Positions 1 to 11,447 of a DNA stretch of 64,000 bases are shown one piece after another. Numbering within the stretch: the first letter of the stretch is position 1; each line of letters starts with the position of its first letter. The stretch covers positions 673,465 through 737,464 of the forward strand of contig MZZL01000408.1 in NCBI GenBank assembly GCA_002749535.1, written 5' to 3'. A model generated the notes under the pieces. The model made no database searches, had not been told where the DNA came from, and saw only the letters and a program-made list of their open reading frames with translations. The translations under genes and the position numbers were made by a program. Origin of the DNA: Apophysomyces variabilis. Lineage: Eukaryota; Mucoromycota; Mucoromycetes; Mucorales; Mucoraceae.

Positions 1-1346
1 AAAGGGAAGACAACGACTTTTTTTTTTGGTATTTTTACGTAAATTTTTAAAAAGGAAGCGAGCAAGAAGAAGTAAGTTTTAGTCACAGTCAATGTTGTGT
101 GTGAAAAGAGGTCGAGACGGGTGATCGAATGAATAGAGTGGTGTTACATTCACAAAAAACTGGACCATCTTTCTTTTCGGCTGGATTCAACCGAACGCTA
201 CATGAAACGTTGGGGGAGGGGAGAGGAAAGGGGGAAATCATATCGAAAAAAGAGAGCAAAGCTGTATACTATAACATGGTGTGACCCACGCTCTTGTTTC
301 TCTTTTGCTTCGGGTTCTCGCCTTTCAGATTCCTAACTCCGCTTGATCGATGAGCCCATGTCGTACAAATTCACGACAAGGGTTGATCGCATGGTTTTTC
401 CAATCCTACATTGCATGTGGACATTGAAATGAAAAAAAAAATTTCTTTTTCATCTCAAAGATGAAGTGGGGGCACGGAAAGCGTCCAACCATTTGAAAAC
501 TGCATGACGGTCCTAAAGTGGGTTTATTCCGATGTTCACATAAACCGCACTCACTTTGGGTGAGTCGACGTATCATCATGGAATCCTCTAGCTAGTTCTC
601 TTGCCCCCCAAAAAATCTCTGTTTATGACTCGATGTGAAAAAGAACCTATTCGAATGCATTATACGGAGTCTCAATTATGCTTGGGAAAGAACCCAGTTC
701 GCTTGGCCCAGTTGTCCTTCACAGAAACAATATTAACTTCGTTCATCTCATTATATTAAATGTGCTAGTTATCCTCTAACTAAAGATCCTCTCAAGTAGA
801 AAGTGATTAGGCATAGATGTTAAAGTCCAAGCGTACATTGTTTGTAGAGACTTTCCTGAGGTGCGTGTGCTGAACCTACACACATCTGTTTTCTCTCTCT
901 CTCTCTCTGTGTGTGTGTCTGTGTCTGTGTCTGTGTGTTTTTGTATGTTTTAGCATTTATCTGTTATGTTTTCTTCTTTTTATATGTCTGCTTCCTTTTG
1001 TTTTTCTTTTTCTCTTTTCATTTGATCAAGGATTATAGTAAAAAAAAAGCCAGGTGATAAAAAATGGTAGCCTTTTTTTTTCTTGCTCTTCTTTTTCTTC
1101 CCTCTTCCATCTTTCATCCCTCTTTTAATTCTAATTGACATAGAGAAATATCAAAGGGATATGAATGGGCTTCAACTTCATCCTTTCATTTCATTAGGGA
1201 TTTAAGTTGTGTGACAGGGAGAAGTGCAAAAAAGTTGTCATACAGAAAAATTTACCAATTTCTTCCCACCTTTTTTTTTTCACTTTCACTTTCTTTTTTT
1301 AGAGCAGAGAGAGAGAGAAAGCCAGACAGACAGGGATAGAGAGAGA
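1..1346. other. Intergenic, upstream of UBR7-like gene
   Basis: No convincing coding exon is visible on either strand. The stretch holds poly-T/pyrimidine runs and a CT-then-GT microsatellite at about 892-937. The last 150 bases are pyrimidine-rich followed by GA-rich sequence, which probably forms the promoter and 5' leader of the gene starting at 1347. Confidence 0.6.
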
Positions 1347-3135
1347 ATGACAGACTCGGAGAATCATCAGCAGGAACATCTGGTGACGGCGGTAGAGATT
1401 GTGCAACAACAAAATATTTTGGAACAAGAGGCTCAAGAAGCATTGCCAGGCAAATTTGAGAAATGTACATTTGACATAGGTTATATACGTCAGCCTCTTT
1501 ATGCATGCAAAACATGTAGTGAACAACAACAAGAACAAGGACAACAGCAACTTGCTGGCATGTGTTATAGTTGCTCCATTGCTTGTCATGGAGATCATGA
1601 ACTCTTTGAACTCTTCCCAAAACGTCACTTCCGATGCGATTGTGGCCTCGCGGACAAATTCAGCCATCCATGTCAACTTATGACACCCACCAAACAAAAC
1701 ACACAAACCAACGATGAGAATAGATACAACCATAACTTCTACAGCCGTTATTGCAGGTAAGAGAAAAAACAAAAAAAATTTCAAAAAGATCTTGTTTCTT
1801 TTGCCCCTCCCCTCCCTCGCTTCTCTTCACTCGCGCTTTCACTTTTTCTCTCTCTCTCTCTCTTTCTTTTCTTATTCCTTTGATCCTTTTCTTTTGCTTT
1901 TTTTCTTCGAGTTTGTTAATAAAATGTTGAATAAGATGCGATGGTCTCTATGATCCTGAGCAAGAGGATGGTACCATGTATCAATGTGCCCTATGCGAAG
2001 ACTGGTTTCATGAAGCATGCATTGGCAACGTAAATATCATACGCATCCATTAAGAAATCATTGTTTCCCCCGCCAACTTCTTTTTTTTTTATTTTTTGCT
2101 TTTTCCGTTTGTAGATACCTCCAGAAGTCGAGGATTTCGAAAGTTATCTCTGTCGCGACTGCACCCATGATTATCCATTCCTACTGAATCTGGCATGCAT
2201 CAAGGGATTTGTGAAGGCTCGAGAGAATCCTATCGAACGATGGCTCATACCAGAAAGAATGAAAAAGAAAGTCAAAGAAGAGAAACAGGAGGACACGGTC
2301 CCTGTGCCCGTTGTGGACAACAGCCCGAAAGAAGAACAGAAGCAAGAAGAAGAAAAAGACAGCGAATGCCTTAGTAATAACAATAAACGCAAACGTGAAG
2401 CGTGTGATACCGAAGAAGAGGGCAACAGTACGATAGCAATGGAGTCTAAACGAGCCAAAACAAAGGAAGAGGAAAAGGAACCAACTTTGTCATGCATAAG
2501 CCGAGTTGATGGGGCGACGGCAGAACGTACGGAGCTTGTTGATCTGTTCTTACCGGATGGATGGCGTCAAATGTTATGTCTCTGCAGCAAGGTAAAGATC
2601 AAAACAAACCAAAAAAGCAACAAGAGTTCATTTCGTTGATGTGCATCCTTACTCGCTTTGTCCCCGTATGTTTTTGTTACTATTCTATTCACAACACCTC
2701 AATAGTGTAAAGATCTGTTTCGTAATAACAAGATTGAGTATCTTTTGGTGGAAGAAAAGACATATGAACCTGAAGAAGATGAGGATGCAGGTCAGTCAAT
2801 ATATAGAAGAAAAAAAAAAGCAAAAACAGGGACGTAATCTTTCGACTTGCCCTCAAAAACAAAAACAGGCAAATCGCTTTTCGAAGTGGGTATGGAGAAG
2901 CTCCAACGAATTGATCGTGTTCGTGCTTTGGAAACCGTCATGGCGTATCAATCATTGGCGGAAGAGGTTCGACAATTTCTCCAAGGATTCAAGGAATCCG
3001 GTGCCGTGGTTACCGAAGCAGATGTAAAAAGATTTTTCGAGGTAAGCAATGGCAGTCAGGTTTTTATGCAAGACTTATATGCTTTATTCTTTCTTTCTTT
3101 CTTTCTAGGAAAAAATGGCAAACAGACAGAAATAA
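1347..3135 (+). CDS. UBR7/Mlo2-like UBR-box and PHD-finger protein (putative E3 ubiquitin ligase)
   Basis: Six exons join in consistent phase: 1347-1756, 1936-2029, 2115-2591, 2706-2790, 2869-3041 and 3109-3135, giving about 421 aa, close to human UBR7 (425 aa). Exon 1 encodes a UBR-box zinc finger (about residues 30-110, with CKTC, CYSC, CHGDHE and FRCDCG). The exon 1/2 junction creates YCRCDG, and the PHD-type finger follows (CALCEDWFHEACIGN, then YLCRDC). A charged linker comes next, then the conserved C-terminal half with CKDLF and the ADVKRFFE helix. UBR7 family members bind N-degrons or histones and act as nuclear E3 ligases; S. pombe Mlo2 is a relative. The ATG at 1347 is preferred because the open frame upstream is pyrimidine-rich leader. 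The last 27-nt exon rests on a good acceptor after a CTTT repeat and is the least certain part. Confidence 0.88.
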
Positions 3136-3462
3136 ACCAAAAATTGCTCCCATGTCCTTTTTTTTTTATTTGTTTGAATAAATCTCGCATCGTTTTACAG
3201 AGGTTTTCTTGCTATGCAAATCATATTGAATTGAAAGTGTTACATAGCCTACCTTTCCCTCGAGAGCAAACGCAAGGACATAGGAGCTCATCCCTGTCGT
3301 AAAGAAATCCGTAGTAGAGGGATTTTCTATAGAGCGACCACGTATATTATTGGTTAAAGAAAAACCAGAGGGTCTGTCTGGCTGTCATTGGCTCAAAGCC
3401 TCCGTCAACCGTTTAGGGTAGGGCCTGCTTTTCGAGTCACTTTTGCGACATCGAGTTGTCCC

Positions 3463-4390
3463 ATGGCGTCCGTGTCGCGACTGTTTCGTATTGCCATTGA
3501 TGGACCGGCTGCATCAGGAAAAAGTGAGAATAAACAACGATCATACCATCGAAAACATGCTGCACTTGCTTGGATATTAAAGAAAAAGCAACCGCTCTAG
3601 GTACAACGGCAAAACGACTTGCACAACGACTTGGCTTTGGTTACCTTGACTCAGGTGCCATGTACCGTGCAGTAAGTTTTCATGGGTAGAAAAGGAAAAA
3701 AAAAAACGCAAAACTCATCCTAGAGGGATTCCTGCTTCGATCTAGGTCACGTTGAAATGCCTTGAGAAAGGCATTGATCCCAACGATCCAAAGACCCAGG
3801 ATCAAGTCAGTGCTGTGGCTATGACCGTACGGATTCGGTTTCCAGCCCTTGGTAAAGTGGAATTGGATGGGGAGGATGTAAGCGAGGCTATCCGGACATC
3901 GGCCATTGTACGTCATATCCAGCCTGTGGCAGCCAATCCTGCGGTAAGACAGACGCTGGCAAATCAGCAGCGGGCCATGGCAAGAGGCGACGAGAAGGAG
4001 GCAGAAGAAGAAGATGCATGGCCAGGGTTTGTCTGGCACTCGAAACGTGTCCGCGGTGTGGTGATGGATGGTCGGGATATTGGCACAGTGATTCTGCCCG
4101 ATGCAGAACTCAAAGTCTTCGTGGTCGCTGATCCCTTCGTACGCGCTCAACGACGGTTTGCCGAACTACAAGCAAAAGAACCAACCATCACGGTCGAGGC
4201 CATCGCCCGTGATTTGGTGGCTCGCGATGAGGCTGATCGCACCCGGTTGACCTCACCCTTAAAGAAAGCAGAGGATGCGGAAGAATTGGACACAAGCCAT
4301 TGTACAATCGATGAACAAGTAGAAAGCATAGAGAAAATGGTACATCATCGACTGGATCGATTTCTAAAATCCCAACAACAACATCAATAA
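3463..4390 (+). CDS. Cytidylate kinase, bacterial Cmk type
   Basis: Three exons (3463-3523, 3601-3671, 3746-4390) give about 258 aa. The enzyme phosphorylates CMP/dCMP with ATP. The P-loop GPAASGKST is split by intron 1 inside its Ser codon. The Cmk-specific motifs LDSGAMYRA, then VVMDGRDIGTVILPDAELKV and RAQRRFAEL, follow in order. The protein is longer than E. coli Cmk (227 aa), partly through an acidic insert (KEAEEEDAWPG) just before the GRDIGT motif. Fungi normally use the eukaryotic UMP/CMP kinase (Ura6), so a Cmk-type enzyme suggests an organellar or bacterial origin, followed by intron gain. An upstream open stretch (from about 3388) has no ATG and was not used. The gene is in tandem with the UBR7-like gene, 327 bp downstream, and convergent with the ZIP gene. 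Confidence 0.88.
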
Positions 4391-4564
4391 TAAGAAGCCA
4401 TCACGTTCCATCCACATTCAACCTTTGATGTTCCGTTTTTGCTCTTCCTTCTTTCTGTCTCTCGCTTTTTTCCCCTTATTCTTTATTTACAGTTAAATCA
4501 AATAAAAACTAGTACTACTACTACTACCACTATACTTTTGGTTATTGTTTCTCTTATGTTTTTT
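4391..4564. terminator. Convergent 3' intergenic spacer with poly(A) signal
   Basis: Only 174 bp separate the stops of the cytidylate kinase (+) and the ZIP transporter (-). An AATAAA at about 4500-4505 on the plus strand could serve as polyadenylation signal for the kinase. A short ACT repeat (about 4509-4530) follows it. Confidence 0.5.
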
Positions 4565-5599
4565 TTAATGCGAATGCTTGATATTGAGCAGAACAGGTAA
4601 AAACATGCCTAAAACAATCGTGCCAATTTCGGTTGCGTCGAGCTTATGGTGGTTTCCTTTTGGCTGGATCTCGAGAAGAGCATGCATGGCCACATACAGA
4701 AATGTGCCACCTGAGAAGATAAGAAGGACACCTGTCCAGTATTCGAGATGATGAGACGCGGGCGAGGCGGTGAAAGATAGCATGAGATATGTTAGAATGG
4801 CACCTAGCGGCGCGGCCATGGAGAAGAGCATAAGATGTTTACGAACCCTCGTCCGGGAAACACCGCTGGATAACAGGACCGTCGTCAGAGCAAAGGCGGA
4901 CGGTGCTTTGTGCAGCATGATGGCCAAGAACACAACCATCGAAAGCTGTGGATGCGACGCCGAGGCACCCAGGGCAATGCCGTCGGCAGCAGCATGAACG
5001 ACGAGACCAATGGTAGGTGTGATGGATCGCTGAGGTGATGCCAGTTTCCCCGCTGAACTGTGGACGTGGTCATCGTTTTGATCGCGGTCTCCTTCCAGAT
5101 GGTCCAGTTCGTTGTATTCGACGCTGGGCGTTGTTGTTGGTGGGTGGGCATGAACATGCATCGAACTTGCCTGGTCAATCACAAACATGACGGCGAACCC
5201 AACGATGAGGGCCATGCCCACTGCGGTATGCAAGGCCACGCCTCCTCCCGGGACTTCGCCATGCGATGGTGATAACAGAAGATCTGTTGGCTCATCGTCG
5301 TCGTTGTCATGAGATACCCACCGGGATCCTTCGGTTGCTGCCCCTGCTGCTGTTACGCTATTGGTACTGGCGAGCTCTTGTATACCCGTACTTGCGGCGC
5401 TACTGCTATACAATGTCTCAACACCCTCAGGGACAATGACTACTAAGGCTGTTCCGATGAGTAGCCCGATGCCTAACGCTGTGAGGTAATGTAATTTTGA
5501 TTCGGAGAGTTTTGTTGCCAAAGGGATGCTGCCGAACAGAAAGGCGCCCACCAGAAGCGTGAGGGACAGGAGCAGTAACCATACAAAGGGATCCAGCAT
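4565..5599 (-). CDS. ZIP-family zinc transporter, SLC39A9/ZIP9-like
   Basis: A single exon encodes about 344 aa. The protein starts with a membrane segment (MLDPFVWLLLLSLTLLVGAFLFG). It has TM2 with GIGLLIGTALVVIVPEGVE, a variable loop, a His-rich loop (HVHAHPP, DDHVHSS), and the two ZIP metal-site helices HAAADGIALGAS and MLHKAPSAFALT. The tail ends HSH. The HK(A)P motif and overall layout match the ZIP9 subfamily, which sits in Golgi/secretory membranes in animals; the yeast relative is ATX2. The start at 5599 is chosen because the frame upstream translates a pyrimidine-rich leader into a low-complexity, non-conserved stretch. The gene is intronless, unlike most neighbours. Confidence 0.87.
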   Translation of the reverse strand: MLDPFVWLLLLSLTLLVGAFLFGSIPLATKLSESKLHYLTALGIGLLIGTALVVIVPEGVETLYSSSAASTGIQELASTNSVTAAGAATEGSRWVSHDNDDDEPTDLLLSPSHGEVPGGGVALHTAVGMALIVGFAVMFVIDQASSMHVHAHPPTTTPSVEYNELDHLEGDRDQNDDHVHSSAGKLASPQRSITPTIGLVVHAAADGIALGASASHPQLSMVVFLAIMLHKAPSAFALTTVLLSSGVSRTRVRKHLMLFSMAAPLGAILTYLMLSFTASPASHHLEYWTGVLLIFSGGTFLYVAMHALLEIQPKGNHHKLDATEIGTIVLGMFLPVLLNIKHSH

Positions 5600-6853
5600 C
5601 AGCAAAAGGGAAAAAAAAAAAGAGAAGGAAAGGAAAGGCAAAAGGAGAAGAGGGGGGCAAATAGAGAGAGCGACACACACGCACACACACACGCAGAAAG
5701 AGAAACAGAGAGAGAGACAGAGAGAGGGCAAAAGTGGGAGCCAACAGAAGGGTGCACAAAAAATTAGTCCCAGCCAGTCAGAAAGCAAAAAAAAAAGATT
5801 GGAAGATCTCTAACCTTCGTAGAATATGAGATAAGCTTCTTTTTCTCTTCCTCGGTTTGCAAAACAAAGCAAACTAAAAAACCGATAATAATAGTAATAT
5901 AATAATAATAATAATAATAATAATGCTCGTTGTGATCTTAGTTGGAATCCCAATAGATGACAGAAAATCCACTGAAAAAAGCTAGTGTCTGGTGCCTGCA
6001 TTGGAACTTGTTGCTTGATTAAGTTACCCGCCGATCCTGAAAATGAAATGAAATGGAACGCACGCTATTCTAAGTTGAAAACGATACCAGTCTTCCCGAT
6101 TTTGATCAGAAATACATCTCGCATACCCAGACGGATTTGATGGTTGCTTTGTCACCTTCGATTCAACTTGTGCTTTGGTTCTTTTTTTTTTCCTCGCTAT
6201 CAGCGATGTTGATCATGTTGTCAATACAATGTCAAATTGATGTACAATGACAACAAATGTTTAGGTAAGATTTTGCCATGATACAGTAATAGATCGCCAG
6301 CTCGATGTTATCAATGACAGGAAACGTGAGCTGTTTCAGAAGGCAGTAATGATGACGATGGCCATGAGCCAAAAAATCGAGTCTAGCCTAATGAAGTCCA
6401 GTTCAAACGTTGACTCAAACTGAAATCCTTCATCACAAGCACACTATTTATTATACTGTAAAAGACTACTTTTTTAAATATTCATACCACTTACACTCCC
6501 TCTCCCCTTTTTGGTTCATACCAGTAAGCATAGGACTAAAAACCAAGCAACCCTTAGACACAACATCCTCACTGGCGATCTGCAAGAAATAGAAGAAGCC
6601 TCTTGCCCTGGCGTTGACGGCAAAAACGGTTATATTATGAATGATCTGCAAGATCCAGTGACATTGTGCACAGAGGCTGTATAGCGGCATGAAGTTGGTC
6701 TAACAACAATAACTACCATTGAAGTTGTCATTCAAGTCGGTTATGTGTGGCGTCTGGGTTAGTTGCCATGACCGGGAGGAAGACGAAAAAAAAAGAAGGT
6801 TGCGTTCCATATTGCCATCGTAGGTTAAGGATACGGAACGAAAAGAGGCGAGC
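5600..6853. other. Intergenic with AAT microsatellite
   Basis: This holds the GA-rich (on + strand) leader of the ZIP gene at 5600-5810 and an AAT trinucleotide repeat at about 5899-5924. Otherwise it is AT-rich non-coding sequence. I see no supported gene. Confidence 0.55.
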
Positions 6854-7215
6854 ATGGAAGTATTCCGTTCTTCAGGAAAATATGATTTTGCCGAATCCCG
6901 GTTGGTAGCAATGATGAACGGTGTTTACCATGGTTTACCCGGTTTCCCATGCTCCCCGAGAGTTACTTCGACAATATCCGCCCCTGGCAAAGCACATGGC
7001 TCAAAAAGGGGGATGCCGATGACAAGTGGCCCAGACAAGCTATGAGCTTCCTCAACAATTACACTGCCCAACTCTTTGTAGGACTGATGGGTCAAAAGTT
7101 AAAATCTCTGTCTGTATTCTATGAATATGCTTCGGTTGAATTCAAACATAAGCAAAAGGAAAACTTGGCCGCGGAAGCGTCTGGATGGAAACCGGAGGAA
7201 TGGACGCAAAGATGA
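6854..7215 (+). pseudogene. Frame-broken orphan ORF, about 120 codons
   Basis: An ATG ORF at 6854 reads well to about 6945 (MEVFRSSGKYDF...YHGLPGFP). A second open frame then continues from about 6949 (MLPESYFDNIRPWQ) to a stop at 7215 (PEEWTQR). A one-base shift at the CCC ATG C junction would join the two into one plausible soluble protein. No family was recognised. It could be a decayed gene, a sequencing error, or an unrecognised splice. The composition is less AT-rich than the flanks, which supports past coding. Confidence 0.35.
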
Positions 7216-8176
7216 ACCGGTTTTTGCCAAAGGCCGAACTGATGAACAAAGACTAACCATTCTTATCTACCCTGCGCCAGCATGCGTTATGGCTTCGAAA
7301 CCCCTTCTAACTCTCATTCAATTGAAAATAGACGCATGTAAAAATGCATACGCCCACTAACGATATTCATTTTTTGTTGGGTCTTTACATGGAGTGTTGA
7401 CAGACTTTTGAATGTGTGGCGTGGTGAATTGATACAGTAAAACCCAAATTTGTATAGCTTTCTTTTAATTATTACCTTGTTCAGCATTTGACACTTCAGG
7501 AACCGCACATTCCCTATTCGCTGCATTATTCCGTTTCCCTATATGGTCCCGATGGTAAACCTTGACGGTCATTGAATCCATTTTCCAGTGAGCTTTTTGT
7601 TTTATCGTCACGAATTCCGATTAGCCAGCACAGCAGTGTTGTCGAATGACAATCCTAAGCACAATGAACGATGAGTAGTCGTCAAAAAGTTGACCGCAGT
7701 TATGGTTTTCTTTGTTTTCCAATTTCACGTTATTGCCAAGGTGTGAATAGAGGGGAGGAATAAAACACTTCTGGTATGATTGTCTGGGAAGATATTTAGG
7801 AATGACGAAGCTAGGGGTCCCAAGGCGATTGGTACGTGCACTGATCTTGTGATAACTTCTCCGATGTTGTACAAATGGGATTAGGAGAGGGAAATGGTAA
7901 CCTAAAGACCTGGTTGATTAAGAGACAATGGTGGACAAAATATTTATGATATGTAAAATGGCCCAAACATCCTTCTTCCCTGCAATGTATACTGCCCAAA
8001 AAAAAAACTGGGCCACACGCTGGTATCTGAGAAAACGAAGCTTGTATTTTTTTTTCGTCCTCTTGCTTTGTTCTCCTTCTTCTTTCCATTTTATTACACG
8101 GACCCGTCGAGAAGATGGAGCCTTTTTTTTTTTTTCATTACGAGACTTTCTATATATGGTGTGTCATCGGGCTTAA
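7216..8176. other. Intergenic, no gene seen
   Basis: AT-rich sequence with poly-A and poly-T runs (for example 7996-8006 and 8125-8137). No ORF has recognisable protein features. Confidence 0.5.
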
Positions 8177-8183
8177 TATAAAA
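8177..8183 (+). promoter_or_regulatory. TATA box of secreted orphan gene
   Basis: TATAAAA lies about 80 bp upstream of the ATG at 8265, followed by a CT-rich leader. This is a good position for a core promoter element. Confidence 0.5.
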
Positions 8184-8264
8184 GGATAGACAAAAGGATC
8201 TGTTCAACAACAGAGTCCCTCTTTTTTTCTTTTTCTTTCTGCATCTCTCTGCTTCCTTTCCGAA

Positions 8265-9204
8265 ATGTATATGTTCTTCAAACTTCTCTGGACGTTTGGG
8301 CTGGTCCTTGGCGTCTGGACCCAACCGATACGATTACAAACAGCAGAAACACAAAGTAACGAAGAATGGCCTCTGACTTCGGACTTTGTCGTACGGGATA
8401 CGCTCCAGGGTTACTATGAAAATGTCGTCGATGATGTGATCGGTGGTTACAACGAACAATTATTGATCGGTCTGGTCCATTCAATGAATACACAAGCCCT
8501 CAAAACAACCATCCAACGACAAGCCACCTTACTAGGGCTTCATCATGCATCAGGTAATTAGCATATAAACAAAAGACAAAAAATTTTTTTCAAAGATGAG
8601 ATGGCCTCACACATGGGCTTCCCACCCTCTCTCTCCCCCCAACTTTGTCCTAATCTCTCTCTCTCTCTCTCTGTCTTTCTCCACCCAATATCTGCCAGAT
8701 GCCTGTCTTGTCAAGATGCCGGGAATCATTGCTAGACATGTCAACCGAATCCATCACTTGGTGCTGGCCGCCATAGACCCTGCTATTGAACACTATCTAC
8801 CTAAGCTGAGCCCCACCGATACGACCACGGAGGAGCTTGAATCGGCTTTTGCATCCTTAAATCAAGCCATGGGCGATCATTTCATCCGAAAAATGGAATA
8901 TTATAACTTACGCGGACAGGTCGTTCAAGACATGGAACAGTGCGAAGAGGAATACGATGTGGAAGAAGATCTTGTCGATCCCGAACCATCCTCCTCCGTG
9001 GCCGAGATGTGGTCCTGGCTGAGCCATCGTCTACCAGCCATGATCTTTGGCCAAAAACATCCTGAACCACCTACGTCCAACAACCCCCTGTTGGAAGACT
9101 ATCTAGAGACTGTGAGATCTCAACTCTGGGTTGAACTGGATGATCGTATCCCGGACTTGGTCACGACGATCCAAACAGACATACTGGATCAGGATGATTT
9201 TTGA
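8265..9204 (+). CDS. Predicted secreted protein of unknown function
   Basis: Two exons (8265-8553 and 8699-9204) join in phase across an intron containing a CT repeat, giving about 264 aa. The N-terminus looks like a signal peptide (MYMFFKLLWTFGLVLGVWTQ, cleavage near residue 20). The remainder is hydrophilic and predicted helical, with an acidic segment (EEEYDVEEDLVDPE) and an acidic C-terminus (DILDQDDF). Only a few Cys residues are present, so it is not a typical Cys-rich effector. No catalytic motif or known domain was recognised. A TATA box about 80 bp upstream and AATAAA at 9336-9341 frame the gene. It could be a lineage-specific secreted or endomembrane-lumen protein. Confidence 0.75.
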
Positions 9205-9802
9205 AAATAGCAAGAAAAGAAAAAGAAACATAATTTTGCCTGCGCTGGTCGCTCATAATGTATATAACACAAGCCCTTTCCCTCTTTCCCTCTTGTTCTT
9301 TTGGTCCACCCGCTTTTCATTGGGCTACTTGATAAAATAAAAAGAAGAAAAAGAACATAAGATCGATTTTACAACATTCAAACTGTTTCTCTTTTTCTTT
9401 GCGCGTGTATGTATATAATGCATGTTTACGTGGATTTTGCTTTTTTTTTCCTCTTTAATTTATTTTGTTTTTTGTTGATAAACCTTCCTTGGTTTTCGTT
9501 ACAGGCCCCGCCCGTCGATACCATCTTCGTCTTCTCGTTAACGCCCCACGGATCGCATCGCCATTCGAGCGCTCGTTCACACCCTCTGATCGACTCTTGG
9601 GATTCTGCCACTGATGGTCTGTGTAAACCCATCCTTGCTCGTCACAGTCAATAATATTCTAATATAATTTATGGTTATGTCACTTCATAAATACGCCTGC
9701 TCTCATAGCTGTTAAGGGGGGGGGGGTACTTACCACTAGTTGGTTTATTTAATGAAAAGAGAAAAAGATGGGAAAAACACAAGTAAAAATTGAAACCCCA
9801 TA
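9205..9802. other. Intergenic with AATAAA and an 11-G run
   Basis: An AATAAA lies at 9336-9341. A GC-rich segment at about 9500-9650 is open in both directions but shows no recognisable protein. An 11-base G run occupies 9716-9726. Confidence 0.5.
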
Positions 9803-11447
9803 TTAGCGAATCAGCATTATAACCATGCTTTTCGGGTCAAAGTTTCGCTTACCAATCCCTAACAGGTCATCCATCCACGGGCCAGTGGTATCCAAATGCC
9901 AATGATCGTCCTCCCATTTATAATTTGGTGGGGCTGGCATTTCGTCTAAAGAAGGAAGAGGTTCTGACCCGGTAATATTGGACCACGCCGAACGTTCAGA
10001 ACGTAGAAGCTACGAAGAACAACACATCATGGACAATCAGTTTCTTTTCCCTGAATTAATTAATCTGCTACTTTTTCTTTTTACCTGGGAGGTATAACCG
10101 CTCCCTGCCCACCAACGTTGATTTTCGTACACTGATATCTCTACCGGCTTTTTTTCCGAATAGGATGGAATCTGTCGTAATCCCACGCGTTGGATCAATT
10201 CCGTTACTGTTTGGACCAGCTCAAGGAGGAACTGGGCCACGGCCTCAATCACGGACCCCACCCATGTTTTGTTCAACAAGATGATCAAACCAACGGATAA
10301 AATAATCCAACGAGCAGCATAGTACAGCGCAACCGACAGAAGAACACTGACGAAGAACAATACTCTGTATGCTGTCGAATGAAGAGATACATGCTGAAGA
10401 TGATAAACAAGATTGTCGTAAAGTCGAATCAGAAAAAGCATTGTTTGTTGGGCTCGTTCAAGGTTGGCGTAGTATTCCAGCGAGGCTTCGTCGTACCGAG
10501 GTAACAAGACTTGTGATGCCGGGACCTCCTTGGTCCCCGCACAGAAATAGAGCAATACTATAAGGACTGGTGGGATCAACACAGCTGTTGACGGGTAAAG
10601 ACCTACAATTGTGTAAAATCCAAAAGATAAGAAACATAGGATCGCGTTTGTTCATAATCAGGCTAACTAGGCCAAATGAAATAACAAGCCTTACATTGTG
10701 CTATCCAGGCTATTAAGCAGAGTCTGGATAACGAGGGGTATCGCCATGCATAAATATCATAACAAGTTGTGCTAATATAGAAGAAGCCGCGTGAGCGAGC
10801 AACTAAGCGGGAAAAGGCTTTTGCCGTGGTGTGAGGACTAAGGATGGCATCGAAGGAAGTAGTATAGGTAGTAGTCGAGGTAGGGGCGGGTTCGATGGCC
10901 GCGACCAAAGGGGCCGTGGTCAGGATGGTATTCTGGACGTGTTGCTTCAAGGATTTACGGTATGCCTTCACTGGTGTGTTGGGTTTGGTTTTATAATGAT
11001 AAGCATGATCGTTGGTGCCATTCCGGGCACCATTGATATCCTCGGATCGTTTCTGTCGGTCGTCGAGTCGTGCCGTATCCATGGAAGCTCTGGGCGACGT
11101 GGTGAATTTGGAGAGTGATTCGGCTTCGGAATCGGTGATGGAAAGAGAATCTGGACTAAACCTTCGTGGACGACATTGAACCACCATTTCACTGCAGTCG
11201 TTGTGACAACGGTAACCGCATTCTTTGTAGACACATTTGAAAAAAAATGAATCATATGAGTACATATGTATACATATATGTCTTGTTTGAAATGGAGCTT
11301 CTTTACGTGTCGGCTTTCTCTCTTTTTACCTGTGCATTCCACCCCTTGTCGACCTATTCCCCAAAGCAATTTACCACAGTAATCGCAGTAGGCTAGGCCC
11401 TGGAATGTCTTGTCTTTGAATAGGTGATACCTGGTCGCAGACGGCAT
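9803..11447 (-). CDS. C1-domain protein with Pex24-type membrane region and dysferlin domain
   Basis: Four exons on the minus strand (11447-11330, 11222-10695, 10602-10085, 10009-9803) join in consistent phase to give about 456 aa. Residues about 8-50 form a C1 (phorbol-ester/DAG-type) zinc finger: H-x-F near the start, CDYCGKLLWGIGRQG, then C-x2-CGYRCHNDC rebuilt exactly across intron 1. A Ser/Thr-rich linker follows. The integral membrane section has several hydrophobic segments (VLIVLLYFCAG, VLFFVSVLLSVALYYAA, IILSVGLIILL), and a dysferlin-like domain ends the protein (VYENQRWWAGSGYTSQ, W-S-N-I-T-G, DDHWHLDTTGPW). Pex23/24/28-32-type peroxins carry this membrane plus DysF layout and act at ER-peroxisome contacts. 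The N-terminal C1 module hints at lipid (DAG) control. The start at 11447 is supported by the long CT-rich leader before it. Confidence 0.8.

Noticed and set aside
5600..5788. N-terminal extension of the ZIP transporter to 5788
   Set aside because: The extra 63 residues are a translated GA/CT-rich leader with low complexity; ZIP9 relatives start close to the first membrane helix.
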